A stretch of 9,954 bases of DNA, taken from assembly GCA_020437045.1 (NCBI GenBank), contig JAGQWV010000074.1, positions 1 to 9,954 on the forward strand, in the 5' to 3' direction. This stretch comes from Saprospiraceae bacterium (GTDB lineage Bacteria; Bacteroidota; Bacteroidia; Chitinophagales; Saprospiraceae). Below are positions 1 through 6,902 of this stretch, piece by piece. Both the position numbers and the translations under genes were made by a program. Below the pieces are notes generated by a model. The model made no database searches, had not been told where the DNA came from, and saw nothing but the letters and a program-made list of their open reading frames with translations. How positions within the stretch are numbered: the stretch's first letter is position 1; every line of letters begins with the position of its first letter.

Positions 1-20
1 CCATCAATTTGACTTGTTCC

Positions 21-51
21 TTGTTAAGGTCCGTATTTAGATTTAACTTTG
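21..51 (+). promoter_or_regulatory. Bacteroidota-type promoter of the PurF-like gene
   Basis: TAACTTTG at 44-51 is an exact match to the TAnnTTTG -7 element used by the Bacteroidota primary sigma factor. A TTG at 21-23 lies 20 nt upstream, a suitable spacing for the -33 element. Transcription would start about 5 nt after the -7 box, giving a leader of roughly 15-20 nt before the ATG at 74. No Shine-Dalgarno is seen, which is normal for the phylum. Assignment is by consensus match only. Confidence 0.6.
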
Positions 52-73
52 CATTTTATTTCAATTTCGTTCC

Positions 74-1969
74 ATGAGTGATCAAATAAAGCACGAGTGT
101 GGTATAGCACTTATCCGTTTATTACAACCTCTTGAATATTTCGAACAAAAGTATGGTTCACCACTTTATGGCCTCAAAAAGATGCAGCTCATACTTCAAA
201 AGATGCGCAATCGGGGTCAGGATGGTGCAGGGATAGCAACCATTAAGTTAGATCCCAAACCAGGTACACGCTATATCAGTCGAAAAAGAAATAATAGCCA
301 GCAGTCACTCCGCGACCTTTTCATCGATGTTTCTCAGTACTTTAAGGATGTACCCTCAGAGCACTTGCATGATGCCCAATGGATGAAGGATAATAAACCT
401 TTTACTGGCGAACTGTTGCTGGGACACCTCCGTTATGGTACGCATGGAGCCAATAGTATTGAAACCTGTCACCCATTCTTACGGCAGAACAACTGGATCA
501 ACAGAAATCTGGTACTCGCCGGAAATTTTAACCTGACCAATGTAGACGAACTATTTGAGGAGCTGTTAGATCTGGGACAATACCCCAAGGAAGTTTCCGA
601 TACCGTTACGATTCTGGAAAAAATCGGACATTTTCTTGATGATGAAGTACAGAGATTATTCACCTGGTTTAAACTTGATGGATATAGCAACCGGGAAATC
701 AACGATTTGATTGAAGAACATCTTGATCTTCAAAGGTTACTAACCCGCGCTTCCAAGAAATTTGATGGCGGATATGTCATGAGCGGTCTGATTGGTCATG
801 GTGATGCATTTATGATGCGTGATCCAAATGGAATCCGACCGGCTTTTTATTATCATGACAATGAAATTTTAGTAGCTGCCTCCGAAAGACCAGCCATCCA
901 GACCGCATTTAAAGTGCGTTTAAAATATGTGAAGGAATTACAGCCAGGGCATGCGCTTATCGTTAAGAAAGATGGGCGTATCAGTGAAGTACCCTTTACC
1001 GAACCCAAGGAAAATAAAGCATGTTCTTTCGAGCGAATATATTTCAGCCGAGGTTCCGATAAAGACATTTATCTCGAACGTAAAAGCCTCGGAGAACAAC
1101 TCACGGATCAGGTACTGGAAGCGATTGATTATGATTTTGACAAGACCGTTTTTTCTTATGTCCCCAATACGGCTGAGACAGCCTTCTTTGGTCTCATGGA
1201 AGGGGTAGAGAAGAAGCTTAATAATATTAAAAAGGATAAAATTTTAAACCTGGGTGCTGATGCGGCTCCTGAAGCTATTGAAGAGATCCTTTCTATAAAA
1301 GCACGGTTTGAAAAAATTGTGGTGAAAGATGCCAAGATGCGCACGTTTATTGCCGACAGCGAGGAAAGAGGGGAAATGGTGTCGCACGTCTATGATGTCA
1401 CTTACGGCATCGTTCGCAATAATGTTGACACCTTGGTTTTGGTGGATGATAGTATCGTGCGCGGCACGACCCTACGGGATAGTATTATCACCATGGTAGA
1501 CAGATTACACCCTCGTAGAATCGTATTTGTATCTTCTGCTCCTCAGATACGATACCCGGACTGTTATGGAATTGATATGTCTGTCATGGGTAATTTTGTA
1601 GCATTTGAAGCTATGGTTGCTTTGATCAAAGAACGTGGCTTGACCGACTTACTGACAGAAGTTTATGAACTATGTAAAGTCGAATTAGAGAAAGATGATG
1701 CTGATATAGAGAATAAAGTGAAAATACTTTACGACCAATTTAGCTATGAAGAAGTTTCTGAAAAAATATCGGAGATATTAACGCCACCAGCTATCGATGC
1801 AGAAGTAAAAATCATTTTCCAGACACTGGAAGGACTGCATCGGGCGGTACCAAATCATCCAGGTGACTGGTACTTCAGTGGTGACTTCCCTACTAAAGGC
1901 GGTCAAAAAGTTGTCAATAAGGCCTTTATCAATTATATGGAGAAGAAGATGGTACGCGCCTATTTCTAA
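74..1969 (+). CDS. long-form PurF-like amidophosphoribosyltransferase (class II glutamine amidotransferase + PRTase)
   Basis: Predicted cytoplasmic enzyme of 631 aa. PurF transfers glutamine-derived ammonia to PRPP to give phosphoribosylamine, the first step of purine synthesis. After a short propeptide (MSDQIKHE) comes Cys9, the expected Ntn nucleophile. NRGQDGAG (46-53) and HLRYGTHG (118-125) are glutaminase-domain motifs. The PRTase half has SFERIYFSRGSD (318-329) and the PRPP loop LVDDSIVRGTT (456-466). It is over 100 residues longer than canonical PurF (about 470-510 aa). The extra length is a helical insert at about 185-225 and a C-terminal extension from about 540 containing HPGDWYFSGDFPT. 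The oxyanion segment reads AGNFNLTN (149-156) where canonical PurF has AHNGNLTN. Cys317 and Cys497 sit where two of the Fe-S ligands of the B. subtilis enzyme occur, but the C-terminal CxxC is absent. Bacteroidota commonly carry this long form beside a normal PurF, so its exact role is uncertain and I withhold the purF symbol. It is monocistronic, with its own upstream promoter. Confidence 0.85.
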   Translation: MSDQIKHECGIALIRLLQPLEYFEQKYGSPLYGLKKMQLILQKMRNRGQDGAGIATIKLDPKPGTRYISRKRNNSQQSLRDLFIDVSQYFKDVPSEHLHDAQWMKDNKPFTGELLLGHLRYGTHGANSIETCHPFLRQNNWINRNLVLAGNFNLTNVDELFEELLDLGQYPKEVSDTVTILEKIGHFLDDEVQRLFTWFKLDGYSNREINDLIEEHLDLQRLLTRASKKFDGGYVMSGLIGHGDAFMMRDPNGIRPAFYYHDNEILVAASERPAIQTAFKVRLKYVKELQPGHALIVKKDGRISEVPFTEPKENKACSFERIYFSRGSDKDIYLERKSLGEQLTDQVLEAIDYDFDKTVFSYVPNTAETAFFGLMEGVEKKLNNIKKDKILNLGADAAPEAIEEILSIKARFEKIVVKDAKMRTFIADSEERGEMVSHVYDVTYGIVRNNVDTLVLVDDSIVRGTTLRDSIITMVDRLHPRRIVFVSSAPQIRYPDCYGIDMSVMGNFVAFEAMVALIKERGLTDLLTEVYELCKVELEKDDADIENKVKILYDQFSYEEVSEKISEILTPPAIDAEVKIIFQTLEGLHRAVPNHPGDWYFSGDFPTKGGQKVVNKAFINYMEKKMVRAYF

Positions 1970-2007
1970 AATTAAATTCAAATTAGAATGCATCACGGTG
2001 TCGAGAA

Positions 2008-2042
2008 TCTTACCAACTAAATAATAGGTAAGACTATGTCTT
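2008..2042 (+). terminator. weak overlapping hairpins downstream of the PurF-like gene
   Basis: TCTTACC (2008-2014) pairs with GGTAAGA (2027-2033), a 7-bp stem with a 12-nt loop. A second perfect stem, AAGAC (2030-2034) with GTCTT (2038-2042), shares bases with the first, so the two cannot form together. Only an interrupted pyrimidine-rich stretch follows (2039-2057) rather than a solid T tract. As an intrinsic terminator for the upstream gene it is weak. It could also be leader structure for the downstream sigma operon. Confidence 0.35.
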
Positions 2043-2133
2043 CTGTTTCACTTTTTCAGCGAATAATTTAATACCCATTCCAACTTTTCCGCAGAATGTC
2101 CGTCTATCTATAAAAACGAAGACTGATTCAAAT

Positions 2134-2667
2134 TTGCAAAACCAGTTAGTAGCCCGTTGTGTAAAAGGAGATCGTAAAGCACAATATGAATTGTACCAAC
2201 AATTCGTGACTCCGCTTTACCATGCAGTGATACGGTTGGTTCCTAACCAGGCCGAAGCTGAAGATATCGTGCAAGATGCATTTATCAGCATCTTTAAAAA
2301 TATACATCGATATCGATCGGAGAGTAGTCTATATACCTGGATGCGAAGAGTGGCCGTCAATAAAGCCATTGATGAAATCAGAAAGAAAAAAATAAAATGG
2401 ACAACGGAATATGACGAGCGAGAATTTTTGGAAATACCGGAGATCGAAAGCTCTTTAGAGGATGAGTTGATTAAGGAATTACATTTTGAAATTAAAAAAT
2501 TGCCAGATGGCTGCCGTCAGATATTATCTCTATTTCTCTTTGAAGGTTATAAACATTCTGAGATTGCCACTCAATTAAATATTTCCGAGTCAACCTCTAA
2601 AACGCAATATGCCAGAGCCAAAAACCTATTGTCTAAAGCATTTATTAAAAATAAACTTCATGAGTGA
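2134..2667 (+). CDS. ECF-family RNA polymerase sigma factor, TTG start
   Basis: Sigma-70-type ECF factor of 177 aa, which directs RNA polymerase to a small regulon. Region 2 covers about residues 5-80, including the AEAEDIVQDAFISIFKNIHRYR segment (40-61) and the SSLYTWMRRVAVNKAIDEIRKKK helix (64-86). A charged linker follows. Region 4 (about 115-170) ends in a helix-turn-helix, with HSEIATQLNISES (141-153) and then TSKTQYARAKNLL (154-166). The length is normal for the class. The chosen start is TTG: the frame is open back to a stop at 2029-2031 but holds no ATG or GTG before 2134, and the next ATG is codon 70, inside region 2. The homology-like part begins at QLVARCVKGD, right after the TTG. 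The gene overlaps the next one by 8 bp (ATGAGTGA), which implies translational coupling to a membrane partner. I see no TAnnTTTG promoter in the 164-bp upstream gap. It may be autoregulated, but no operator could be recognised. Confidence 0.9.
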   Translation: MQNQLVARCVKGDRKAQYELYQQFVTPLYHAVIRLVPNQAEAEDIVQDAFISIFKNIHRYRSESSLYTWMRRVAVNKAIDEIRKKKIKWTTEYDEREFLEIPEIESSLEDELIKELHFEIKKLPDGCRQILSLFLFEGYKHSEIATQLNISESTSKTQYARAKNLLSKAFIKNKLHE

Positions 2668-3214
2668 AAAACTGGAAAAATTAGCCAGGAACAATCAAGA
2701 TAAGTTTGACCAAATCGAACCGGTAGATAGTGACAAGATATGGATGGGAATAAATCAATATCTGGATCATCACCCACGACAAAATATAATCAATATCTGG
2801 TTTGTTGTCGCGGCTGCCATTATCGTTCTTCTAGCCATGAGCACCATTTATCTTTCTATCAGAGTCGAACAACAGGGAGCCCTGAATAGTGAAGAGTTTC
2901 TCTCCCAAATATATCCTGAATTCTCCGATGAATTTAAAGACCTAAACCAGCAGGTAAGTGCCCGTAAGGCGGCGATTTCTTTTGACACCATTCACTCCGA
3001 GGAATTTCCCGATCTATTTCGCGAAATGAAAATTTTAGACACAAATTATCACAGTGCTATCGATGATTTGAAAAATATTGGTAAAGAAGATGCCATACTT
3101 CGGGTTTTAATCAGATATCATCAACGCCAGATCGATCTATTGGAGAGACTTTCCAATGAAATTGAAAAAAAGAAAATGTACCATGAAAAAAACAATTTAC
3201 ACATTCTTTATTAG
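2660..3214 (+). CDS. single-pass membrane protein in anti-sigma-factor position
   Basis: 184 aa. I start it at the ATG inside the sigma gene's end (ATGAGTGA), because the residues encoded further upstream in this frame only mirror the sigma coding region. An acidic/basic cytoplasmic N-terminus (about 1-43) is followed by one strong transmembrane segment (about 44-66, IWFVVAAAIIVLLAMSTIYL). A charged, helical C-terminal domain (about 75-175) is presumably periplasmic. The protein has no cysteine and no HxxxCxxC zinc anti-sigma motif, so it is not a ZAS-type anti-sigma factor by sequence. The helical region with YHQRQIDLLERL (153-164) resembles membrane partners often found next to Bacteroidota ECF sigma genes. 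The role in holding the sigma factor at the membrane is inferred from gene order and topology. Its last 32 bp overlap the next gene in another frame. Confidence 0.75.
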   Translation: MSEKLEKLARNNQDKFDQIEPVDSDKIWMGINQYLDHHPRQNIINIWFVVAAAIIVLLAMSTIYLSIRVEQQGALNSEEFLSQIYPEFSDEFKDLNQQVSARKAAISFDTIHSEEFPDLFREMKILDTNYHSAIDDLKNIGKEDAILRVLIRYHQRQIDLLERLSNEIEKKKMYHEKNNLHILY

Positions 3215-4493
3215 TACCATTCTCATACACATTAATTTCTTTACTGCTTTTGCTCAGGTTCAAAAGGAAAAAGATTATTCTCGCAACTTTGAAAAAAATG
3301 GTATTGAAAAGTTAATTATTATACACCAGCGAGGTCCGCTTTTGTTACAAAAAAGTACCGATGGTATGATTCACCTGGATCTGCATGTAAGAATCACCGG
3401 TAGAAACGAAGAGGACATAAACACTCTTTTTCAATCGATTAATCTCGACGACACTAAGAATGGAAATGAATTAAAAATTACCTCTTCTACCAATATCGAA
3501 AGCTGGAATCAGATTTTGCATAAGACAAAAATCAAACTCAAATCAGGAGCACTCCTGACCGATATAAAAGACATGGAAATGATCATGACCGTTCAGGCTC
3601 CCGATCTCAATCTGATATCTTTGGAAAATAAATACGAGCAGATAGAAGTTGGGACGGATCTGGCCGGATCTCTCGAGATCAATTTATATAGTGGCGAATT
3701 ATATGCCGGAAATATTGGAGGTGACCTTATATTAAATACCAAATATTCAAATCTCAATTTTGGAAAAATCACCAATGGACATTTTGATCTCTATGAGAGT
3801 AAAGTCAGTGGAAAATCTGCTGGTGATCTTCGAATTCAGTCAAAATACTCGACATTAAAACTGGATGGATGCCATAAGATGATGGTAGAATCCTATGAGG
3901 ATAAATATACGGTCGGAAATATTGAAGAGACTCTCGCTATTGACGACAAATATTCTCATTTTCATTTGGAAGATTTTGGTGATGCACAACTAGAGATGTA
4001 CGAAACCGTTTTTGAATCAGTCCGTGGAAAAAATGTGACCATGGACTGTAAGTATGGCAGTTTCAAAGCGGAGTCATTAAATGAATTACAACTATCAGAA
4101 AGTTACGAGACAGATTTTACCATAGGAAAACTGAATACTGTGGTGGCTCAAAATGATAAATATGGCTCTTTTGAAATTAACCACTTGACTGAATCTTTCA
4201 GTATCAATGGCTATGAATCTTCCGTAAATGTAAATCAAGTTTCGACCAATTTTAAACTATTAAATATTGACAGCAAATATGATCGCATGCAATTTGGATT
4301 TCCTCCTGATCTGCATTATTCTCTAGATCTGGAAATGAAATATGGGAAAATCACACTTCATGAAGAAGGGTTCGCAAACATGAATCGGGAGGAGAAGGGT
4401 GAGCAGCTAAAGATCAAGGCTGGATTAGATGATCCAACCCGAAAAGCGAAAGTGGTAATCCGGTCGTACGAGACTGATTTTATTTTGCAATGA
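3183..4493 (+). CDS. exported ~35-residue-repeat protein, probable beta-solenoid (DUF4097/adhesin-like)
   Basis: 436 aa when started at the ATG at 3183, which gives a clean signal peptide: MKKTIYTF, a hydrophobic core, then AFAQ at 22-25 with cleavage near Gln25. A longer in-frame start at 3156 would put nine basic residues before it and is less likely. Residues 140-390 show a regular repeat. KY(S/G)x(L/F)-type strands begin at about 150, 187, 221, 256, 290, 326 and 365, alternating with YES/YET/YED/YSG strands at about 169, 204, 238, 273, 308 and 344. The spacing is 34-37 residues in nearly every step, as expected for a right- or left-handed beta-solenoid. One more KYG (386) and SYETDF (429-434) close the protein. 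It lacks a lipobox Cys, transmembrane anchor and sorting domain. The general look is that of DUF4097-type putative adhesins, often near ECF sigma and anti-sigma genes. Molecular function is unknown. Its 3' end overlaps the convergent pyrH by 14 bp. Confidence 0.8.
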   Translation: MKKTIYTFFISTILIHINFFTAFAQVQKEKDYSRNFEKNGIEKLIIIHQRGPLLLQKSTDGMIHLDLHVRITGRNEEDINTLFQSINLDDTKNGNELKITSSTNIESWNQILHKTKIKLKSGALLTDIKDMEMIMTVQAPDLNLISLENKYEQIEVGTDLAGSLEINLYSGELYAGNIGGDLILNTKYSNLNFGKITNGHFDLYESKVSGKSAGDLRIQSKYSTLKLDGCHKMMVESYEDKYTVGNIEETLAIDDKYSHFHLEDFGDAQLEMYETVFESVRGKNVTMDCKYGSFKAESLNELQLSESYETDFTIGKLNTVVAQNDKYGSFEINHLTESFSINGYESSVNVNQVSTNFKLLNIDSKYDRMQFGFPPDLHYSLDLEMKYGKITLHEEGFANMNREEKGEQLKIKAGLDDPTRKAKVVIRSYETDFILQ

Positions 4494-5214
4494 CGTCAGG
4501 TCGGTTACTCACCAAAGTACCGATTTGATCGCCATTGATGATATTGACCAGGTTGCCTTTTTTAATTACGTCAAAAACCACAATTGGTAAGTCATTCTCT
4601 TTACAGAGGGTAAACGCTGTCATATCCATGACTTTTAGCCCCATGGATATAACTTCGTCAAAACTTAAATTTTTGTATTTAATGGCGTCCGGATATTGCT
4701 CGGGATCTGCACTATAGATACCATCAACTCGCGTTCCTTTAAGAATTACATCCGCACAGACCTCATTTGCTCTCAAGGCAGCCGCAGAATCTGTGGTAAA
4801 ATACGGGCTGCCAGTACCGGCGGCGAAGATTAAAACTCTACCTTTTTCGAGATGCCGAATGGCTCGTCGTCTTATATAGGGCTCTGCAACTTCTTTCATT
4901 TCGATAGCCGAAATCAAGCGGGTAAAGACGCCTAATTCTTCCAAAGCGCTCTGCAGTGCCATTCCATTGATTACTGTAGCCATCATGCCCATGTAGTCTC
5001 CCTGTACCCGCTCGATTCCGGATTCATGTGCCTGGAGTCCTCTAAAAATATTTCCACCACCGATCACCACCGCCACTTCAGCTCCCTGGCTTCTCACCTC
5101 TTTAATTTGTTCGGCATAGTGAAGCAACATCTGAGGTTGGATACCAAAAGCCTGATCACCCATTAATGATTCACCAGACAATTTTAGAAGAACACGTTTA
5201 TACTTTAAAGACAT
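4480..5214 (-). CDS. pyrH: UMP kinase (uridylate kinase)
   Basis: Cytoplasmic hexameric kinase of the amino-acid-kinase fold that phosphorylates UMP to UDP with ATP. The 244 aa match the usual bacterial length of about 235-245. Visible motifs are KLSGE (11-15), GGGNIFRG (52-59), GDYMGMMAT (72-80), AGTGSPYFTTDSAA (132-145, UMP/ATP site), VDGIYSADP (163-171) and MDMTAF (196-201). It is the last gene of the rplM-rpsI-rpsB-tsf cluster, 56 bp after tsf. A terminator-like hairpin fills that gap, so expression relative to tsf may be reduced. frr, often next to pyrH in bacteria, is not here; the neighbour is a convergent gene whose stop overlaps by 14 bp. The ATG at 5212-5214 is the only start that gives the conserved N-terminus. 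Confidence 0.97.
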   Translation of the reverse strand: MSLKYKRVLLKLSGESLMGDQAFGIQPQMLLHYAEQIKEVRSQGAEVAVVIGGGNIFRGLQAHESGIERVQGDYMGMMATVINGMALQSALEELGVFTRLISAIEMKEVAEPYIRRRAIRHLEKGRVLIFAAGTGSPYFTTDSAAALRANEVCADVILKGTRVDGIYSADPEQYPDAIKYKNLSFDEVISMGLKVMDMTAFTLCKENDLPIVVFDVIKKGNLVNIINGDQIGTLVSNRPDVIAK

Positions 5215-5227
5215 GATATACAGTATT

Positions 5228-5259
5228 AAAAAAAGAGCGAACCAAAATTGATTCGCTCT
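5228..5259 (-). terminator. intrinsic terminator-like hairpin between tsf and pyrH
   Basis: Read on the minus strand, AGAGCGAA (5259-5252) pairs perfectly with TTCGCTCT (5241-5234). The stem is 8 bp with a 10-nt loop, and a T run follows at 5233-5228. The stem begins 11 nt after the tsf stop and the T tract ends 13 nt before the pyrH ATG. This is a good intrinsic terminator by form, placed so that it would end most tsf transcripts and let only read-through reach pyrH. Confidence 0.75.
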
Positions 5260-5270
5260 CTAATTTTTAT

Positions 5271-6101
5271 TTATCCCAAGGCAACGTGCCGGAATTCTGT
5301 TACGGTTAGATCACCATCCATCTTCTTTAGATATTGATCTACTGTCATGGCGTTGTCTTTCACAAAAGATTGATTGAGAAGCGTCTGCTCTTTGAAAAAT
5401 TTTGTCAGCTTTCCCAGAGCGATTTTTTCCAACATGGCTTCGGGCTTGCCTTCTAATCGAGCTTGTTCTTTTCCAATTTCGATTTCTTTTTCGACAATAG
5501 TGGAATCAACCCCGTCTTTATCGACTGCGACAGGCTTCATAGCCGCTACCTGCATAGCGACATCTTTGCCCGCATCAACAAAGTCGCTGCCAGCTTTGTT
5601 TAGTCCAACAATAACTCCTGCCTTGTATCCCATGTGGATATAAGGAACGACTAATGGAGCCTCCAACTTCTCATAAGATGCCAGCTCAATCTTTTCTCCA
5701 ATTTTTCCGACTTGTTCAATCACTTTTTCACCAATGGTAATCCCATCGATTTTTTGTTCCAACAAGCCTTCTGTGCTATCTGGAAAAGTGTCTAAAGCTA
5801 TCTGAGCTATCTCTTTGGTCAGGTTAATGAAGTCTTCATTTTTTGCCACGAAGTCGGTTTCACAACTTAACTTAACGATGACTCCTTTTGTTTGATCATC
5901 AGAAACCAATGCGTAAACTACTCCTTCCTTTGCTTCACGTTCTGCCCGTTTCAAAGATAGTTTCTGACCTTTTTTTCGAAGTATTTCGATAGCTTTCTCA
6001 AAATCACCATCTGCTTCGGCAAGGGCCTTTTTACAGTCCATCATGCCCGCTCCGGTCTGATCGCGCAGTTTTTTCACATCTGCGGCTGAAATATTACTCA
6101 T
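5271..6101 (-). CDS. tsf: translation elongation factor Ts
   Basis: Guanine-nucleotide exchange factor that regenerates EF-Tu-GTP. The 276 aa are within the normal range. The N-terminal UBA-like domain (about 1-45) has VKKLRDQTGAGMMDCKKAL (9-27). The diagnostic TDFVAKN (82-88), which displaces Mg2+ and nucleotide from EF-Tu, follows in the core. A central dimer-type region includes PYIHMGYKAGVIVGL (153-167) and MQVAAMKP (183-190). The C-terminal helical module holds LLNQSFVKD (241-249) and ends TVTEFRHVALG. It lies 39 bp after rpsB in the classical rpsB-tsf pair and is followed by a hairpin that probably ends most transcripts. The intervening bases are A/T-rich with no stable hairpin. Confidence 0.98.
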   Translation of the reverse strand: MSNISAADVKKLRDQTGAGMMDCKKALAEADGDFEKAIEILRKKGQKLSLKRAEREAKEGVVYALVSDDQTKGVIVKLSCETDFVAKNEDFINLTKEIAQIALDTFPDSTEGLLEQKIDGITIGEKVIEQVGKIGEKIELASYEKLEAPLVVPYIHMGYKAGVIVGLNKAGSDFVDAGKDVAMQVAAMKPVAVDKDGVDSTIVEKEIEIGKEQARLEGKPEAMLEKIALGKLTKFFKEQTLLNQSFVKDNAMTVDQYLKKMDGDLTVTEFRHVALG

Positions 6102-6140
6102 TCGTAGATTAAGTTTTTAATTTAAAAAAAGTGCTGATGC

Positions 6141-6866
6141 CTAGGCTTTTGCACTACTTTCCACTTCTTCTTTCGATTTTCTTCTTTCTTCCAAACCTTC
6201 CCGGATACATTCGGTAACGTATTTGGTAATAATACGAATCGATTTAGAAGCATCGTCATTGGCCGGAATCGGAAAATCAACCAAATTAGGATCGGAATTG
6301 GTATCCACCATTCCAAATGTCTTTAATCCTAACCGTTGAGCTTCTGCCAGGGCAAGGTGCTCGTGCATGATATCAACCAAAAAGACTGCGTGTGGCAGTC
6401 GATTAAGACCAGCAATACCACCCAGTACTTTCTCCAATTTATCCCGCTCACGGGTCAGGGTAAGTCTCTCCTTCTTGGTAACACTGGTAAGTGTTCCATC
6501 TGCCAACATCCGGTCAATGTTGTTCATCTTCTTGACGGATCGACGGATGGTGGAGAAATTAGTCATCATACCACCCAACCATCGTTCTGTCACATAGGGC
6601 ATTCCTACCGAATTAGCAGCAGATTGGATGATGTCTTTAGATTGCTTCTTAGTGGCCACAAACATGATCTTACGACCCGATTTTGCCAGTTGTTTCATTG
6701 CCCTTCCCGCTCTCTCCAGGCACTCTGATGTTCTATTCAGGTCAATGATGTGAATTCCCTTTCGCTCCATAAAAATGTAGGGTTGCATTTTGGGATTCCA
6801 CTTTCTTTTTAAATGACCGAAGTGTACTCCGGCATCTAATAATTCATTATAGGTCGGTTTATCCAT
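6141..6866 (-). CDS. rpsB: 30S ribosomal protein S2
   Basis: Small-subunit protein at the head/body junction, required for S1 docking in many bacteria. 241 aa, typical length. Signatures seen: LLDAGVHFGH (9-18), KWNPKM (22-27), the IHIIDLNRT segment (38-46), RWLGGMMTNF (95-104) and the long S2 motif around VDTNSDPNLVDFPIPANDDA (187-206). The C-terminal tail (227-241) is charged and low in complexity. The start ATG follows the rpsI stop by 36 bp. That gap is too short for a separate structured leader, so rpsB is most likely co-transcribed from the rplM promoter. Confidence 0.98.
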   Translation of the reverse strand: MDKPTYNELLDAGVHFGHLKRKWNPKMQPYIFMERKGIHIIDLNRTSECLERAGRAMKQLAKSGRKIMFVATKKQSKDIIQSAANSVGMPYVTERWLGGMMTNFSTIRRSVKKMNNIDRMLADGTLTSVTKKERLTLTRERDKLEKVLGGIAGLNRLPHAVFLVDIMHEHLALAEAQRLGLKTFGMVDTNSDPNLVDFPIPANDDASKSIRIITKYVTECIREGLEERRKSKEEVESSAKA

Positions 6867-6902
6867 TGGATTCTTGACTTTACTAATTTTTTTCGAATAA
6901 GG

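Noticed and set aside
2096..2113. ATG at 2096 as a start for the sigma gene
   Set aside because: It is in a different frame from the sigma factor and stops after five codons (MSVYL).
3156..3182. Upstream in-frame ATG for the repeat protein
   Set aside because: It would add nine mostly basic residues ahead of a complete signal peptide and enlarge the overlap with the preceding gene; the ATG at 3183 gives a standard signal peptide.
4491..4498. TGACGTCA palindrome at the pyrH / repeat-protein junction
   Set aside because: An 8-bp palindrome inside two coding ends with no second copy and no promoter beside it; chance is enough.
6108..6133. A/T-rich run between rpsB and tsf as a terminator
   Set aside because: On the minus strand there is a T run but no GC-containing stem before it, and rpsB-tsf is normally one transcript.
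6336..6728. 130-codon open frame on the plus strand
   Set aside because: It is fully antisense to rpsB, whose protein is unambiguous; the frame is open by codon bias of the real gene.
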